A DNA stretch of 64,000 nucleotides from an uncultured Pelagibacteraceae bacterium (GCA_902551455.1 CACDDC010000002.1:21844-85843); one strand, 5' to 3'. Counted from the first letter of the stretch, positions 20,472-31,094 are shown. Notes: generated from the sequence alone by a model not told the origin. A program made the numbers and translations.

Positions 20472-22771
20472 TGAAAAATAATAATTATATGCAAGTTAGT
20501 AGACCACACGATAGTGCATTTAAGCATGTTAGTGGATTTGCAGAATACACAGATGATATAAAAGAGCCAGAAGGAACTCTTTTTGGAGCAATAGGATGGA
20601 GTAAAAAAGCTAATGCAATAATTAAAAAAATTGATTTAAGCGAAGTTAAAACAAGCGAGGGAGTTGTTTCAATTGCAACAAGTTTAGATATTGAAGGTAG
20701 AAATGATGTTGGACCAGTTTTTGACGGAGATCCGATATTTACAGAAAAAAAGGTAGAATATTATGGCCAACCTTTATTTGCGGTAGCAGCTACTTCAATT
20801 AATTTAGCTAGAAAAGCTGTATTAAAAGCTAAAATTACTTATAAAGATTTACATCCAATCGTAACAATAAAAGAAGCTTTAAAAAAAAATAAACTTCTTT
20901 TCAATATAAGAAAAATAAAAAAAGGTAATCCGTCAAACAAAATCTTTAACTCTAAAAATTACCTAAAAGGAAATTTTACAACTGGAAGCCAAGAACATTT
21001 TTATTTAGAAGGACAAGTGGCATTTGTAATACCTAAAGAAGATAATGATTTAATTGTATATAGTTCAACTCAACACCCATCAGAAACGCAACAAATAATT
21101 TCAAAAATGCTAAATCAGAAAAGTAATTCTATAACTGTTTTAGTAAGAAGAATTGGTGGTGGATTTGGAGGAAAAGAAACAAATTTCATGACATCTAGTA
21201 TTTGTGCTCTACTTGCAAAAAAAACGAAAAGACCTGTAAAACTTAGATTAGATAGAGATGAAGATATAATTATAACTGGTAAGAGACATGAATTTTATTC
21301 TGAATATGAAGTTGGCTTTAATGATAGAGGGCTTATAAATGGTTTAAAAGTTAAACTAGCTTCAAAATGTGGAATGTCTCCAGATTTATCAGTTGCTATA
21401 AATGAAAGAGCATTACTACATATAGACAATGCATATTTTATTCCAAATATAGAAATTAATAATTATCTTTGTAAAACAAATACTTCCACTTCTACGGCAT
21501 TCAGAGGATTTGGTGGAAACCAAGGAATGATGGCAATAGAAAATATTATTGATTGTGTTGCTAGATACTTAAAAAAAGATCCATTAGAAGTCAGAAAAAT
21601 AAATTTTTACCAAAAAAATAAAAAAAATATAACTCATTATGGAATGAAAATTGAAGATAATGTAATTAATGAAATATTTGATAAGCTTGTAAAAAAATCT
21701 AACTATAAAAAAAGAGTTTTAGAAATAAAAAAATTTAATTCTAAAAATAATTATAAAAAAAAAGGAATTGCAATTACACCGGTAAAATTTGGAATTTCAT
21801 TTACAACTATTCATCTTAATCAAGCGGGAGCTCTAGTACATATTTATACCGATGGAAGCATACATTTGAATCATGGAGGTATTGAAATGGGTCAGGGAAC
21901 ACATACTAAAATTGCTCAGTTAGTAGCCAATTCATTTGGTTTAACTTATGATAAGGTGCAAATTTCTTCAACTAATACTTCCAAAGTTCCTAATACTTCC
22001 GCAAGTGCCGCTTCATCTACAACAGATTTAAATGGAGCAGCCGCACTTAATGCAGTATCAAAAATAAAGGCAAATTTAGAAAAATTTATTAAATCAAAAT
22101 ATAAAATTTTTTATAATAAAGAACCAATTTATAATAATGGATATATAATATTTGGGAATAGATCGTTTAAATTTGAAAACATTATTCAAGAAGCTTATTT
22201 AAATAGAATTTCTCTTTCATCATCTGGTTTTTACTCAACACCAAAAATAAAATTTAATAAGAACAAATTTTTTGGAAGGCCTTTTTATTATTTTTGTTAT
22301 GGAGCAGCTGTTACAGAAGTTACAATTGATACATTAACAGGAGAAAATATTATTAATAGAGTTGATATTTTACATGATGCAGGAAACGCAATTAACCCAG
22401 CTCTTGAATTAGGTCAAATAGAAGGAGGTTTTGTTCAAGGACAAGGGTGGTTAACAATGGAAGAGGTAAATTGGAATTCAAAAGGTAAAATAACAACTTT
22501 TTCACCTTCCACTTATAAAATACCAGCTATCAGCGATATCCCAAAAAAATTCAATGTTGAAATTTATAAGGAAGGAATAAATAAGGAGAATGTGGTTAAT
22601 AAATCTAAAACAACCGGAGAACCACCTCTTATGTTGGCAATGAGTGTTTTTTTTGCAATCAAAGATGCTATAGCTTCAATTGGAAATCATACAATCAGTC
22701 CAATTATTGATGCACCAGCTACTCCAGAAAATATACTTATGAGCATAAAAAATTTAAAATCAAAATTATGA
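20471..22771 (+). CDS. xdhB: Xanthine dehydrogenase molybdopterin-binding subunit
   Basis: RRIGGGFGGKETNFM; TAFRGFGGNQGM; GGIEMGQGTHTKIAQ; TGEPPLMLAMS. Confidence 0.95.
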   Translation: MKNNNYMQVSRPHDSAFKHVSGFAEYTDDIKEPEGTLFGAIGWSKKANAIIKKIDLSEVKTSEGVVSIATSLDIEGRNDVGPVFDGDPIFTEKKVEYYGQPLFAVAATSINLARKAVLKAKITYKDLHPIVTIKEALKKNKLLFNIRKIKKGNPSNKIFNSKNYLKGNFTTGSQEHFYLEGQVAFVIPKEDNDLIVYSSTQHPSETQQIISKMLNQKSNSITVLVRRIGGGFGGKETNFMTSSICALLAKKTKRPVKLRLDRDEDIIITGKRHEFYSEYEVGFNDRGLINGLKVKLASKCGMSPDLSVAINERALLHIDNAYFIPNIEINNYLCKTNTSTSTAFRGFGGNQGMMAIENIIDCVARYLKKDPLEVRKINFYQKNKKNITHYGMKIEDNVINEIFDKLVKKSNYKKRVLEIKKFNSKNNYKKKGIAITPVKFGISFTTIHLNQAGALVHIYTDGSIHLNHGGIEMGQGTHTKIAQLVANSFGLTYDKVQISSTNTSKVPNTSASAASSTTDLNGAAALNAVSKIKANLEKFIKSKYKIFYNKEPIYNNGYIIFGNRSFKFENIIQEAYLNRISLSSSGFYSTPKIKFNKNKFFGRPFYYFCYGAAVTEVTIDTLTGENIINRVDILHDAGNAINPALELGQIEGGFVQGQGWLTMEEVNWNSKGKITTFSPSTYKIPAISDIPKKFNVEIYKEGINKENVVNKSKTTGEPPLMLAMSVFFAIKDAIASIGNHTISPIIDAPATPENILMSIKNLKSKL

Positions 22772-23232
22772 AAAATGAATTTATGAAAAGAGCTATAGAG
22801 CTTTCAATTAAAAGTGTAAATAATGGAGGAGGACCATTCGGTAGCGTTATTGTTAAAAACAACAAAATTATATCAGAAGGATTTAATAAAGTTACATCTT
22901 CAAAAGATCCCACGGCGCATGGAGAAATAGTTGCAATACGTGAAGCATGTAAAAAATTAAGCGATTTTAGTCTTAAAGGTTGTGAATTATATTCTAATTG
23001 TGAACCTTGTCCGATGTGCTTATCAGCAATTTATTGGGCTAGAATTGAAAAAATATATTATGCAAATACGAGGGAAGATGCTCAAAAAATTGATTTTGAC
23101 GACTCATTTATTTATTCTGAATTTCAAAAAGACATTAATCAAAGAAAAATACCAATATTTCAAATGATGAGAAATGAAGCATTAGAAGCTTTTGAATTAT
23201 GGGATAAAAAAAAAGATAAAATAAAATATTAA
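22768..23232 (+). CDS. guaD: Nucleoside/guanine deaminase, CMP/dCMP deaminase fold
   Basis: PTAHGEIVAIREAC; NCEPCPMCLSAIYWARIEKIYYA. Confidence 0.85.
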   Translation: MKNEFMKRAIELSIKSVNNGGGPFGSVIVKNNKIISEGFNKVTSSKDPTAHGEIVAIREACKKLSDFSLKGCELYSNCEPCPMCLSAIYWARIEKIYYANTREDAQKIDFDDSFIYSEFQKDINQRKIPIFQMMRNEALEAFELWDKKKDKIKY

Positions 23233-24143
23233 TGGATATTTTAGCTTATACATTTAAATGGTTAGAATTATTATTAAGATGGGGACACGTTCTTTTTGCG
23301 ATATTATGGGTTGGAAATAGTTTTTTATTTAATTATCTAGATAATAAACTAAATAAAAACATTACTAGCAATGATGTCGACGCTGAAGGTTATTTAATGC
23401 ATTCAGGTTATTACTACAAGTTAAGTAGATTAAAAAAATCTCCACCCATAGATTATATTAATAGACTGGTAATATTTAAATGGCAAAGTTATCTAACTTT
23501 TATTACTGGTATTTTGTTACTAATAATTATTTACTACAAAAATTCTGGCATTTTAATGGTAGACAAAAGAGTATTGGAAATTTCCCCATTAAATGCAATT
23601 CTTATTTCTGCAGCATCTATTATAATTTCTTGGATTGTTTACGATTTTTTATGTAAGTCTAAATTAATAAATAATAATGTTATTTTTTCATTAAGTATAT
23701 TTATTTTGCTTGTTATTATTTCTTTTGTTTTAACTAAAATATTTGGTTCAAAATTTGCATTTTTGAGTGTTGGGTTAATAATTGGAACGAATATGTTTGG
23801 AAATGTGTTTACAGTAATTATTCCTAATCAAATGAATATAATAAATAGCAGTAAAAAAAATGAAAAATTTGATACCAGTTTATCATTAGCAGCTAAGCAG
23901 AGATCAATTCACAATAATTACTCAACTTTTTTAGTTTTATTTATAATGCTTTCTGGTCATTATAGCTTTATAATTTATCATAAATATAATTGGCTTATAT
24001 TATGTTTAGTTGGAATAATTTCTGTTGCCGCAAGACATTACTTTAATTTAAGAGGAAGAAACATTCATAGGTTGTATATTCTTATAAGTTCAATCTTTGC
24101 TTTAATTGTTCTTGCGGTTTTACTTTTAATTTTTAAAAATTAA
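23232..24143 (+). CDS. Membrane-bound urate oxidase-like protein (PuuD-like, no C-terminal cytochrome c domain)
   Basis: LLRWGHVLFAILWVGNSFLFNYLD; multi-TM; no CxxCH in the 303 aa product; purine cluster context. Confidence 0.8.
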   Translation: MDILAYTFKWLELLLRWGHVLFAILWVGNSFLFNYLDNKLNKNITSNDVDAEGYLMHSGYYYKLSRLKKSPPIDYINRLVIFKWQSYLTFITGILLLIIIYYKNSGILMVDKRVLEISPLNAILISAASIIISWIVYDFLCKSKLINNNVIFSLSIFILLVIISFVLTKIFGSKFAFLSVGLIIGTNMFGNVFTVIIPNQMNIINSSKKNEKFDTSLSLAAKQRSIHNNYSTFLVLFIMLSGHYSFIIYHKYNWLILCLVGIISVAARHYFNLRGRNIHRLYILISSIFALIVLAVLLLIFKN

Positions 24144-24157
24144 TATTATAGAAACAT

Positions 24158-24682
24158 ATGTCAGAAAAATTAATTGTTAGCTGGGAAGAGTACAACGAGA
24201 CAGTAGAGAAATTAGCAATTCAAATAGAGGAAAGTAATTATAAACCCACAATACTAATTGGTATAATGCGAGGTGCAGCTCCTATGATTGATGTTTTAAG
24301 CAGGATTTTTAAATTAAAATGTGCTTATTTAGCGGTTGAGTCTTATAGCGGTAAAGGAATTGAAGATGAACAAGGTGATATTGTTTTTTCAAGGGAAATG
24401 AGTTGTATTGCACCAAATATGGGAGGTAGAATTTTGCTTTGTGATGATTTGTCTGACACTGGAATTACTTTTAATAAAAGCATAGATTGGCTAAAAAAAT
24501 ATGAACCTATTAAAAATAAAATAGAAGATATAAAAACAGCTACCTTATGGAAGAAAAAAAAATCAACATTTGATCCTGATTATTGTGCTGTAAATTTACC
24601 AGATAATCCATGGATTGTTCAACCATTTGAAATTTACGAAGAAATAAGAATAGAAGATATTATTAAGAAACACCGTAAATAA
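24158..24682 (+). CDS. Xanthine/hypoxanthine phosphoribosyltransferase
   Basis: ILIGIMRGAAPMIDVLSRIF; ILLCDDLSDTGITF PRPP-binding motif. Confidence 0.8.
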   Translation: MSEKLIVSWEEYNETVEKLAIQIEESNYKPTILIGIMRGAAPMIDVLSRIFKLKCAYLAVESYSGKGIEDEQGDIVFSREMSCIAPNMGGRILLCDDLSDTGITFNKSIDWLKKYEPIKNKIEDIKTATLWKKKKSTFDPDYCAVNLPDNPWIVQPFEIYEEIRIEDIIKKHRK

Positions 24683-24688
24683 AAAAAA

Positions 24689-24708
24689 GGGCGATCCTAA
24701 GACCGCCC
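24689..24708. terminator. Hairpin GGGCGATCCTAAGACCGCCC between convergent genes
   Basis: GC stem flanked by an A-tract; intergenic between convergent ORFs. Confidence 0.7.
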
Positions 24709-24732
24709 AATTTAATAATATTACTAGTAAAT

Positions 24733-26022
24733 TTATGCTACTGCAAAACTAATTACACTTAGCACAGCTATAACCCATATAGCAGGGCTAGTAGAGTCAA
24801 ATTTTCCAGTGCAGATTTTAACTGCTGCATAAGAAACAAATGCTAAAGCTATTCCATTAGATATAGAATATGTAAATGGCATAGCGATCATAGCAAGTAC
24901 TGCTGGTCCTGACTCAGCTATATCATCCCATTCGATATCTGTAATATTTCTTACAAATAGTGTTGCAATGTAAATTAATGCAGCACCATCTATTTCTTTT
25001 GGTAAAGATGTAGCAAGTGGACTAAAGAATAAACAAGCTAAGAATAAAACACCTATTACAAGTGAAGTCATTCCTGTTCTTCCTCCAGCTTTTACACCAG
25101 CAGCACTTTCCACGTATGTTGTAACTGTAGAAGTACCTAGCATAGATCCTACAACAGTAGATGCACTATCAGACAACATTGCTTTATCAATGTCTTTTAT
25201 TTTACCATCAGGCCCTATTTTGCCTGACACATTAGCAACACTTGTAAGTGTTCCTGCGGTATCAAAAAAGTCGATAAAAAATAATGTGAAAATTACTGTT
25301 ACCATTGATGCACTTAGCGCAGCACCTAAATCAAAAGTCATTAAGTGTGTCATTGGTGGTGGAGCAGACATAACCCCATTAAATTGGCCTAAGCCTGTAA
25401 CCCAAGCAATTGCACTAAATACAATTATTCCAATAATAATGTTTCCTTTGATTTTCATTTTTTCCATTACTATCATTGAAATAAAAGCTCCTGCTCCTAA
25501 TAAAAGAAGAGGATTAGAAACATCACCTAGCTGAACAAGTGTCACCGGATTATCTGCAGTAAGTCCCATAATTTCAAAACCAATAATAGCAAGAAATAGA
25601 CCGATACCTGCTCCGATACCAAGTTTTAAACTTTTTGGAATCGAATTGATCAGCCAAGCTCTAATTGGCGTTAATGAAATAACTAAGAAGAGAACACCTG
25701 CAACTAATACAGCACCTAGTGCTTCAGCTGGGGTATATTTCATTCCTAAACAAACTCCATAAGCGATAAAGGCATTAATACCCATACCAGGAGCAAGTCC
25801 AACGGGCCAAGTTTTAGCGTAAAATGCAGCAATAAAACATGCTAATGCTGTAGCAAGAGCTGTCGCTGTAAAAACACCACCAAAATCAAATCCGCCGTCG
25901 GCAAGTATGACAGGATTTAAGAACATAATATAAGCCATTGTCAGGAAGGTCGACACCCCTGCAATTACTTCTGTTCTAAAATCTGTCTTATGTTTTTTAT
26001 AGTCAAAGTATTTATCTAACAT
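24733..26022 (-). CDS. NCS2 family permease, AzgA-like (adenine/guanine/hypoxanthine)
   Basis: KTDFRTEVIAGVSTFLTMAYIMFLNPVIL; internal ATG at 26022 preceded by GGAGG, preferred to ORF start at 26169. Confidence 0.9.
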   Translation of the reverse strand: MLDKYFDYKKHKTDFRTEVIAGVSTFLTMAYIMFLNPVILADGGFDFGGVFTATALATALACFIAAFYAKTWPVGLAPGMGINAFIAYGVCLGMKYTPAEALGAVLVAGVLFLVISLTPIRAWLINSIPKSLKLGIGAGIGLFLAIIGFEIMGLTADNPVTLVQLGDVSNPLLLLGAGAFISMIVMEKMKIKGNIIIGIIVFSAIAWVTGLGQFNGVMSAPPPMTHLMTFDLGAALSASMVTVIFTLFFIDFFDTAGTLTSVANVSGKIGPDGKIKDIDKAMLSDSASTVVGSMLGTSTVTTYVESAAGVKAGGRTGMTSLVIGVLFLACLFFSPLATSLPKEIDGAALIYIATLFVRNITDIEWDDIAESGPAVLAMIAMPFTYSISNGIALAFVSYAAVKICTGKFDSTSPAIWVIAVLSVISFAVA

Positions 26023-26168
26023 TAGACCTCCAAATTGAGACGACTGTAATTGATTCGAAACAAAATATCCTACGCAAAATATGAATAAGGGCCCAAATGT
26101 TAATAAAATAATTTTTTTTACAACTTTAAAGTTAATTTTTTCTAACAAATTGATGATAGAATCAGTCA

Positions 26169-26471
26169 ATGAAATTAAGATTCTTATTAATTATTATTTC
26201 AAGTTTATTGATATTATCAAGTTGTGAAACAATTAAAAAAAAATCTGATTCTGTTGCAAAAAAAGAAAACGATAAATTTGGTAAATTCATAGGCGATCAT
26301 ATTGAAGAATTAAAAATTGAACTTGGAAATTCAACAGAAGATTATCTTAATGAAAAAGGCAATAAAATTTTTGTTTATAAAAGCAAAAAATACGGAATAA
26401 CTTGTGAAAGAAAATTCGAGGTTGATGAAAAACTAATTATTATTGGTTTTTCCTCGAGCGGATGTATTTAA
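26169..26471 (+). CDS. Small lipoprotein, unknown function
   Basis: Signal peptide with lipobox (LSSC). Confidence 0.7.
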   Translation: MKLRFLLIIISSLLILSSCETIKKKSDSVAKKENDKFGKFIGDHIEELKIELGNSTEDYLNEKGNKIFVYKSKKYGITCERKFEVDEKLIIIGFSSSGCI

Positions 26472-26575
26472 ATTTAAAAATAGTTAATTTATTCCTTATT
26501 TTCTAAATAAATTCTTATATCAATAGCTATGTATTTAAAATAATATAACAACATTATATTAAGGAAGGAGAATAT

Positions 26576-27892
26576 ATGGCTACAAAAAGAACATTAAGTT
26601 CAGGAGCCACTAACAAGAAACTGCCACTCAATCAATCTATACCTTTAGGTATTCAACATGTTTTTGCAATGTTTGCGGGCAACATCACTGTTCCATTGAT
26701 TGTCGCTGGTGTTTTTGGAGTGACAACTGAAGAAAAAATATTTTTAATTCAAATGGCCTTGTTTGCCGCTGGTGTAGCAACAATTATACAAACTGTAGGA
26801 TATAAAAATATTGGTTCAAGGCTTCCGATTATTCAAGGAACAAGTTTTGCTTTTATTCCTATAATGTTGCCCTTTAAGGCTTTTGGTTTGGGAGCAATTT
26901 TTACAGCCGCATTTATAGGAGGAATTTTTCAAATATGGATTGGTAAAATGTTAAAACCAATTCGTCACATGTTTCCTCCATTAGTAACAGGAATAGTTGT
27001 GTTAATGATTGGAATCAGTCTGCTTAAAGTTGGTTTTAAGTATGCTGGAGGCGGGGTCTGGTTAATGAATAATAAACCAGAAATCTTTGCAAATTGGGAA
27101 CATTTAACTATTGCTGGTACAGTTTTAATAGTTGCGCTTTTAACAAACTTAAAAGGAAAAGGAATGGTATCCGCAGCTTCTATACTTATTGGAATAATAG
27201 CAGGATTTGTTGTCGCTGCATTGTTAGGACAAGTTAGATGGGGAAAAATAGAAGCAGCTGAATGGTTTGCATTTCCAATGCCATTACAATATGGAATAGA
27301 TTTTGTTTGGGGTGCAGTAATATTGATGTTGTTCATGTCTATAGTAACAACAATTGAAACTATTGGAGATATTAGTGCTACAACAATGGGCGGAGCTAAC
27401 AGAGAAGCTACTGATAAAGAACTTTCTGGCGGTATAATGGCTGATGGAGTTGGAACAGCTTTTGCATCAATATTTAATGCAATGCCAAATACTTCTTATT
27501 CACAAAATGCAGGACTTGTTGCTTTCACCGGAGTAATCAGCAGGCATGTAGGAACTGTTGCTGGCGTTATTTTAATATTATTAGGATTATTTCCAAAACT
27601 TGGAGGAATTATTGCCGCAATGCCAGATTCTGTAATTGGTGGAGCAGCTATTATAATGTTTGGATTAATTGCTGGAGCAGGAATAAAACTTATTTCAAAA
27701 TCAGAAATGAACCAAAGAAATATTTTAATATTAGCTTTATCATTATCTTTTGGAATTGGTTTATACGCTTTTCCTGAATTTGTTGCTCATATTCCAGATT
27801 TTGGGATTAAATTAAAACTGCTTTTAACAACAGGATTAATACCTGCTGGATTACTAGCATTTATTTTAAACGCAACACTACCAAAAAAATAA
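26576..27892 (+). CDS. Uracil-xanthine permease family (NCS2/UraA-UapA) transporter
   Basis: LGIQHVFAMFAGNITVPLIVAG; QNAGLVAFTGVISRHVG; GGAGAA RBS. Confidence 0.95.
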   Translation: MATKRTLSSGATNKKLPLNQSIPLGIQHVFAMFAGNITVPLIVAGVFGVTTEEKIFLIQMALFAAGVATIIQTVGYKNIGSRLPIIQGTSFAFIPIMLPFKAFGLGAIFTAAFIGGIFQIWIGKMLKPIRHMFPPLVTGIVVLMIGISLLKVGFKYAGGGVWLMNNKPEIFANWEHLTIAGTVLIVALLTNLKGKGMVSAASILIGIIAGFVVAALLGQVRWGKIEAAEWFAFPMPLQYGIDFVWGAVILMLFMSIVTTIETIGDISATTMGGANREATDKELSGGIMADGVGTAFASIFNAMPNTSYSQNAGLVAFTGVISRHVGTVAGVILILLGLFPKLGGIIAAMPDSVIGGAAIIMFGLIAGAGIKLISKSEMNQRNILILALSLSFGIGLYAFPEFVAHIPDFGIKLKLLLTTGLIPAGLLAFILNATLPKK

Positions 27893-27904
27893 TTAAATTA
27901 ATAC

Positions 27905-27927
27905 TTGTGGGGACTTAGTCCCCACAA
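27905..27927. terminator. Bidirectional terminator TTGTGGGGAC-TTA-GTCCCCACAA
   Basis: Perfect 10-bp stem between convergent permease and hsp20. Confidence 0.85.
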
Positions 27928-27940
27928 ATAAGGTTTAAAC

Positions 27941-28387
27941 TTATTTAATATCTATAAGTTTTTTCTTTTTATATTCTGGTACAATTCTTTCACAAGCTAT
28001 CGTTAAAAGACCATCCTTCAATTCTGCACCACCTACTTTCACATCATCTGCAATTGTAAACGATCTTGCGAATTGTCTTTGAGAAATACCTTTATGAATA
28101 ATTTCACCATCATCATTTTTATTTTCAGACTTATTAACTTGTTTTGTTCTTACAGTTAATAAATTGTCTTCAAACTCTACCTCGACATCTTTTTTGTTAA
28201 AGCCAGCTAGAGCAACTTCAATTGAGTAATTGTCCTTACCAGTTTTTCTTATGTTGTATGGTGGATAATTTGACTGCATAGCCAAACTCCCATTTCCCAG
28301 CATATTTTCAAATTGGTCAAACATATCATCAAAACCAATTGAAAAAGGTCTTAGTGAGTTAAATATAGATAGATCCTTACTTGTCAT
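27941..28387 (-). CDS. Small heat shock protein Hsp20 (IbpA-like)
   Basis: Alpha-crystallin domain YPPYNIRKTGKDNYSIEVALAGFNKKDVEVE; start at 28387 with GGAGGA. Confidence 0.95.
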   Translation of the reverse strand: MTSKDLSIFNSLRPFSIGFDDMFDQFENMLGNGSLAMQSNYPPYNIRKTGKDNYSIEVALAGFNKKDVEVEFEDNLLTVRTKQVNKSENKNDDGEIIHKGISQRQFARSFTIADDVKVGGAELKDGLLTIACERIVPEYKKKKLIDIK

Positions 28388-28446
28388 TCTATCCTCCTTT
28401 GTTAGCAAGGTTATTTTGTAAGCCCCATTAGGCAACTTACATTTAG

Positions 28447-28475
28447 TATATGGTTACTATTTCTTTTTTTTCAAG
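28447..28475 (-). promoter_or_regulatory. Candidate heat-shock sigma (RpoH) promoter upstream of hsp20
   Basis: On minus strand CTTGAAA ... CCATATA with ~15 nt spacing. Confidence 0.55.
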
Positions 28476-28481
28476 ATTAAG

Positions 28482-30560
28482 CTATTTGATTTTATTTGTA
28501 ATTTTTAAAGCAAACGCATAATCAAAAGCTATTTCCTCTATCGCACCATCTCGACCAGATTTTCCACCATGACCAGCATTCATTTCAGTTTTTAGTAAAA
28601 GAAGATTGTTATCTGTTTTAAAATCTCTTAACTTTGCAGTAAATTTTGCAGGCTCATCAAATAAAACTCTATTATCGCTTAAACTAGTTGTAATTAAAAT
28701 ATTGGGATAATCCATTTTTTTTATATTATTATACGGAGCATAAGAATAAATATAATTAAAATGCTCTTTGTTTTCTTTTGCATTTCCAAATTCATCAAAT
28801 TCTCCTACTGTTAAAGGTAATGAATGATCAAGGTTTGTAGTTAAAGAATCTACAAATGGAACTGCCATTATAATTCCTAAAAATAAATCGGGAGCTTGGT
28901 TAACTACAGCACCCATTAGCAAACCTCCTGCAGATCCACCCATTCCAATAATTTTTTTTTTAGATGTATATTTTTTATTAATTAAGTAGTTAGCTACATA
29001 TATATAATCTTCAAAAGTATTTTTTTTATTTAATAACTTGCCTTCTTTCCACCATTTCATCCCTCTTTCTAATCCACCCCTTATATGTGCTGTTACCCAA
29101 ATTATATCTCTATTAATTAAACTCAATCTTGTTGAGGAAAATGATGGTGACATTGAACTTCCATATGATCCATATCCATATAACAAAAGATTTGATGATC
29201 CATCTAATTTAGTATTTTTATGTCTAGTAATAGTAATTGGGACCATTCTTCCATCATGTGAAGGACACTCTAATCTTTCGACTATATAGTTATTTGAGTC
29301 ATGGCCAGATGGTATAACTTGTTCTTTAACTAGTTTTTTTTCTTTTGTCTTTAAATTATAAAGGTATGTTCTCCCAGGAGTTTTTGGTGATGAATAAGAT
29401 AAATAAATTAAATCAGTATTTTTATCTTTTTGAATTAATGAAACACTAGGAACAATGACTTTCTCATCTGCAAAAAACAATTCTTCTTCTTTTTTTGTTT
29501 TTAAATTTCGTACAAATAACTTTCCGAGAGCATCTGATGTTTCTGCTCTTATCACCCAATTATTTAAAAAAACTAATCCACCGATTAACACTTCATTTTT
29601 CGGTTGTATGTATGTTTCCCATATTTGATCTGATAAGTCCTTACATCTTTCAATTTTAAAATCTTCAGCATCTTCATTAGTATGATTATAAAAATAACCG
29701 TCCCAAGAGTTTACAGAATATATTATACCTTTTTTTCTTTTCTTAATTAGTTTTGGTGTTGGGTATTTTTCGTCTACACTAAAATAATATTGTTCAGAAG
29801 TATTATGGTCAGAAGTAACAATAAAAAAATATTTTTCATCTGAACTTAAACCTATTCCTACAGTAAAACCTTCATTTTCTTCCTCAAAAATTAATTCATC
29901 ATTTTTAGTTGAACTTCCAATTTTATGTCTGAATATTTTTCTTGGTCTGTGAAACTTATCTAATTTAGAATAAAAAATATATTTATCATCCAAACTAAAA
30001 TCTATACTTCCGCTAGTTTCTTCAATTTTTTCAGTAACTAATTTGTTTGATGAAATATCTCTTATGTAGATAGTATAGTATTCAGAACCCTTTAAATCTA
30101 AAGAATAACCTAAAAAGTTATCATTAAAACTAACCTCTAAATCTCCAACCCCAAAATATTCTGTACCTACTTTTTTTTTTTCTTTATCTCCATTCCATAT
30201 TTCTTCAGGTTCACTCAAACCAATTTTTTTTCTTAGTTTGATGGAGTAATTTCCTTCCACAGTTGTTTTTGTCCAATATTCATATTTTATATCTTTGTAA
30301 GGAAGTGATTCGTCATCTAGTTTTATTCTTTTTTTAATTTCATTAAACAATTTTTTTTGAATTTCTTTTGTATCTTTTAAATTATATTCTGTATAAGCAT
30401 TTTCTTCTTCTAGATATTTTTTCACCTCAGGCTTAAGTTTTGAACTATCTTTTAAAACTTCGAGTATATTTGATTGATGTATCCAGCTATAGTTATCCTC
30501 CCAAGTCACATTGTGACAAGTTTTTAGTTCAGGTTTTTTTAATAATTGTGGTATTTTCAT
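28482..30560 (-). CDS. ptrB: S9 prolyl oligopeptidase family (oligopeptidase B)
   Basis: GGSAGGLLMGAVVN catalytic Ser motif; NAGHGGKSGR. Confidence 0.9.
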   Translation of the reverse strand: MKIPQLLKKPELKTCHNVTWEDNYSWIHQSNILEVLKDSSKLKPEVKKYLEEENAYTEYNLKDTKEIQKKLFNEIKKRIKLDDESLPYKDIKYEYWTKTTVEGNYSIKLRKKIGLSEPEEIWNGDKEKKKVGTEYFGVGDLEVSFNDNFLGYSLDLKGSEYYTIYIRDISSNKLVTEKIEETSGSIDFSLDDKYIFYSKLDKFHRPRKIFRHKIGSSTKNDELIFEEENEGFTVGIGLSSDEKYFFIVTSDHNTSEQYYFSVDEKYPTPKLIKKRKKGIIYSVNSWDGYFYNHTNEDAEDFKIERCKDLSDQIWETYIQPKNEVLIGGLVFLNNWVIRAETSDALGKLFVRNLKTKKEEELFFADEKVIVPSVSLIQKDKNTDLIYLSYSSPKTPGRTYLYNLKTKEKKLVKEQVIPSGHDSNNYIVERLECPSHDGRMVPITITRHKNTKLDGSSNLLLYGYGSYGSSMSPSFSSTRLSLINRDIIWVTAHIRGGLERGMKWWKEGKLLNKKNTFEDYIYVANYLINKKYTSKKKIIGMGGSAGGLLMGAVVNQAPDLFLGIIMAVPFVDSLTTNLDHSLPLTVGEFDEFGNAKENKEHFNYIYSYAPYNNIKKMDYPNILITTSLSDNRVLFDEPAKFTAKLRDFKTDNNLLLLKTEMNAGHGGKSGRDGAIEEIAFDYAFALKITNKIK

Positions 30561-30578
30561 ATAATTATATTTTAATAC

Positions 30579-31094
30579 ATGAATATTTTTTTCTTATCAC
30601 TTATTATTTTTGTCATAGTCTATTTATTACTTAATTGGTTCGTTAGAACGTCAAGTAAAAAAATTTCGAATTTTATAAGAACGACTACTATTATTTTATC
30701 AATAATATTAGCCATAGTAATGATATATGCAGGTAGATTTTTGTTTTCTCTGCCATTTGTATTGATGGTATTGCCTTTAATTAAAACAAAAGCAGGACTG
30801 ACTTTACTTCAATTCTTTAGAATATGGAGCCTTTTGAGAATGCTAAAAAATTCTGGTAGATTTAATTTTAATAATTTCAATCAAAATTTAAATACTCAAT
30901 CTATTTCATTAGATGAGGCCTACAAAATCTTAAATTTAGATCCAAGTATTAAATATAAAAAGGAAGAAGTGTTAGATGCTTATAAAAAAATTATGAAAAA
31001 AATACATCCTGATGTTAGCCCAGAACTTACTCGATTAGCTGCTATTGTTAATGAAGCAAAAGATATAATATTAAAAAATAATAATTTAATCTAA
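30579..31094 (+). CDS. Membrane-anchored J-domain-like protein
   Basis: TM N-term; C-term SLDEAYKILNLDPSIKYKKEEVLDAYKKIMKKIHPDVS. Confidence 0.75.
   Translation: MNIFFLSLIIFVIVYLLLNWFVRTSSKKISNFIRTTTIILSIILAIVMIYAGRFLFSLPFVLMVLPLIKTKAGLTLLQFFRIWSLLRMLKNSGRFNFNNFNQNLNTQSISLDEAYKILNLDPSIKYKKEEVLDAYKKIMKKIHPDVSPELTRLAAIVNEAKDIILKNNNLI

Noticed and set aside
26475-26575. Purine riboswitch upstream of the UraA-like permease
   Set aside because: No recognisable purine-riboswitch three-way junction or loop sequences in this leader; nothing beyond an RBS is visible.
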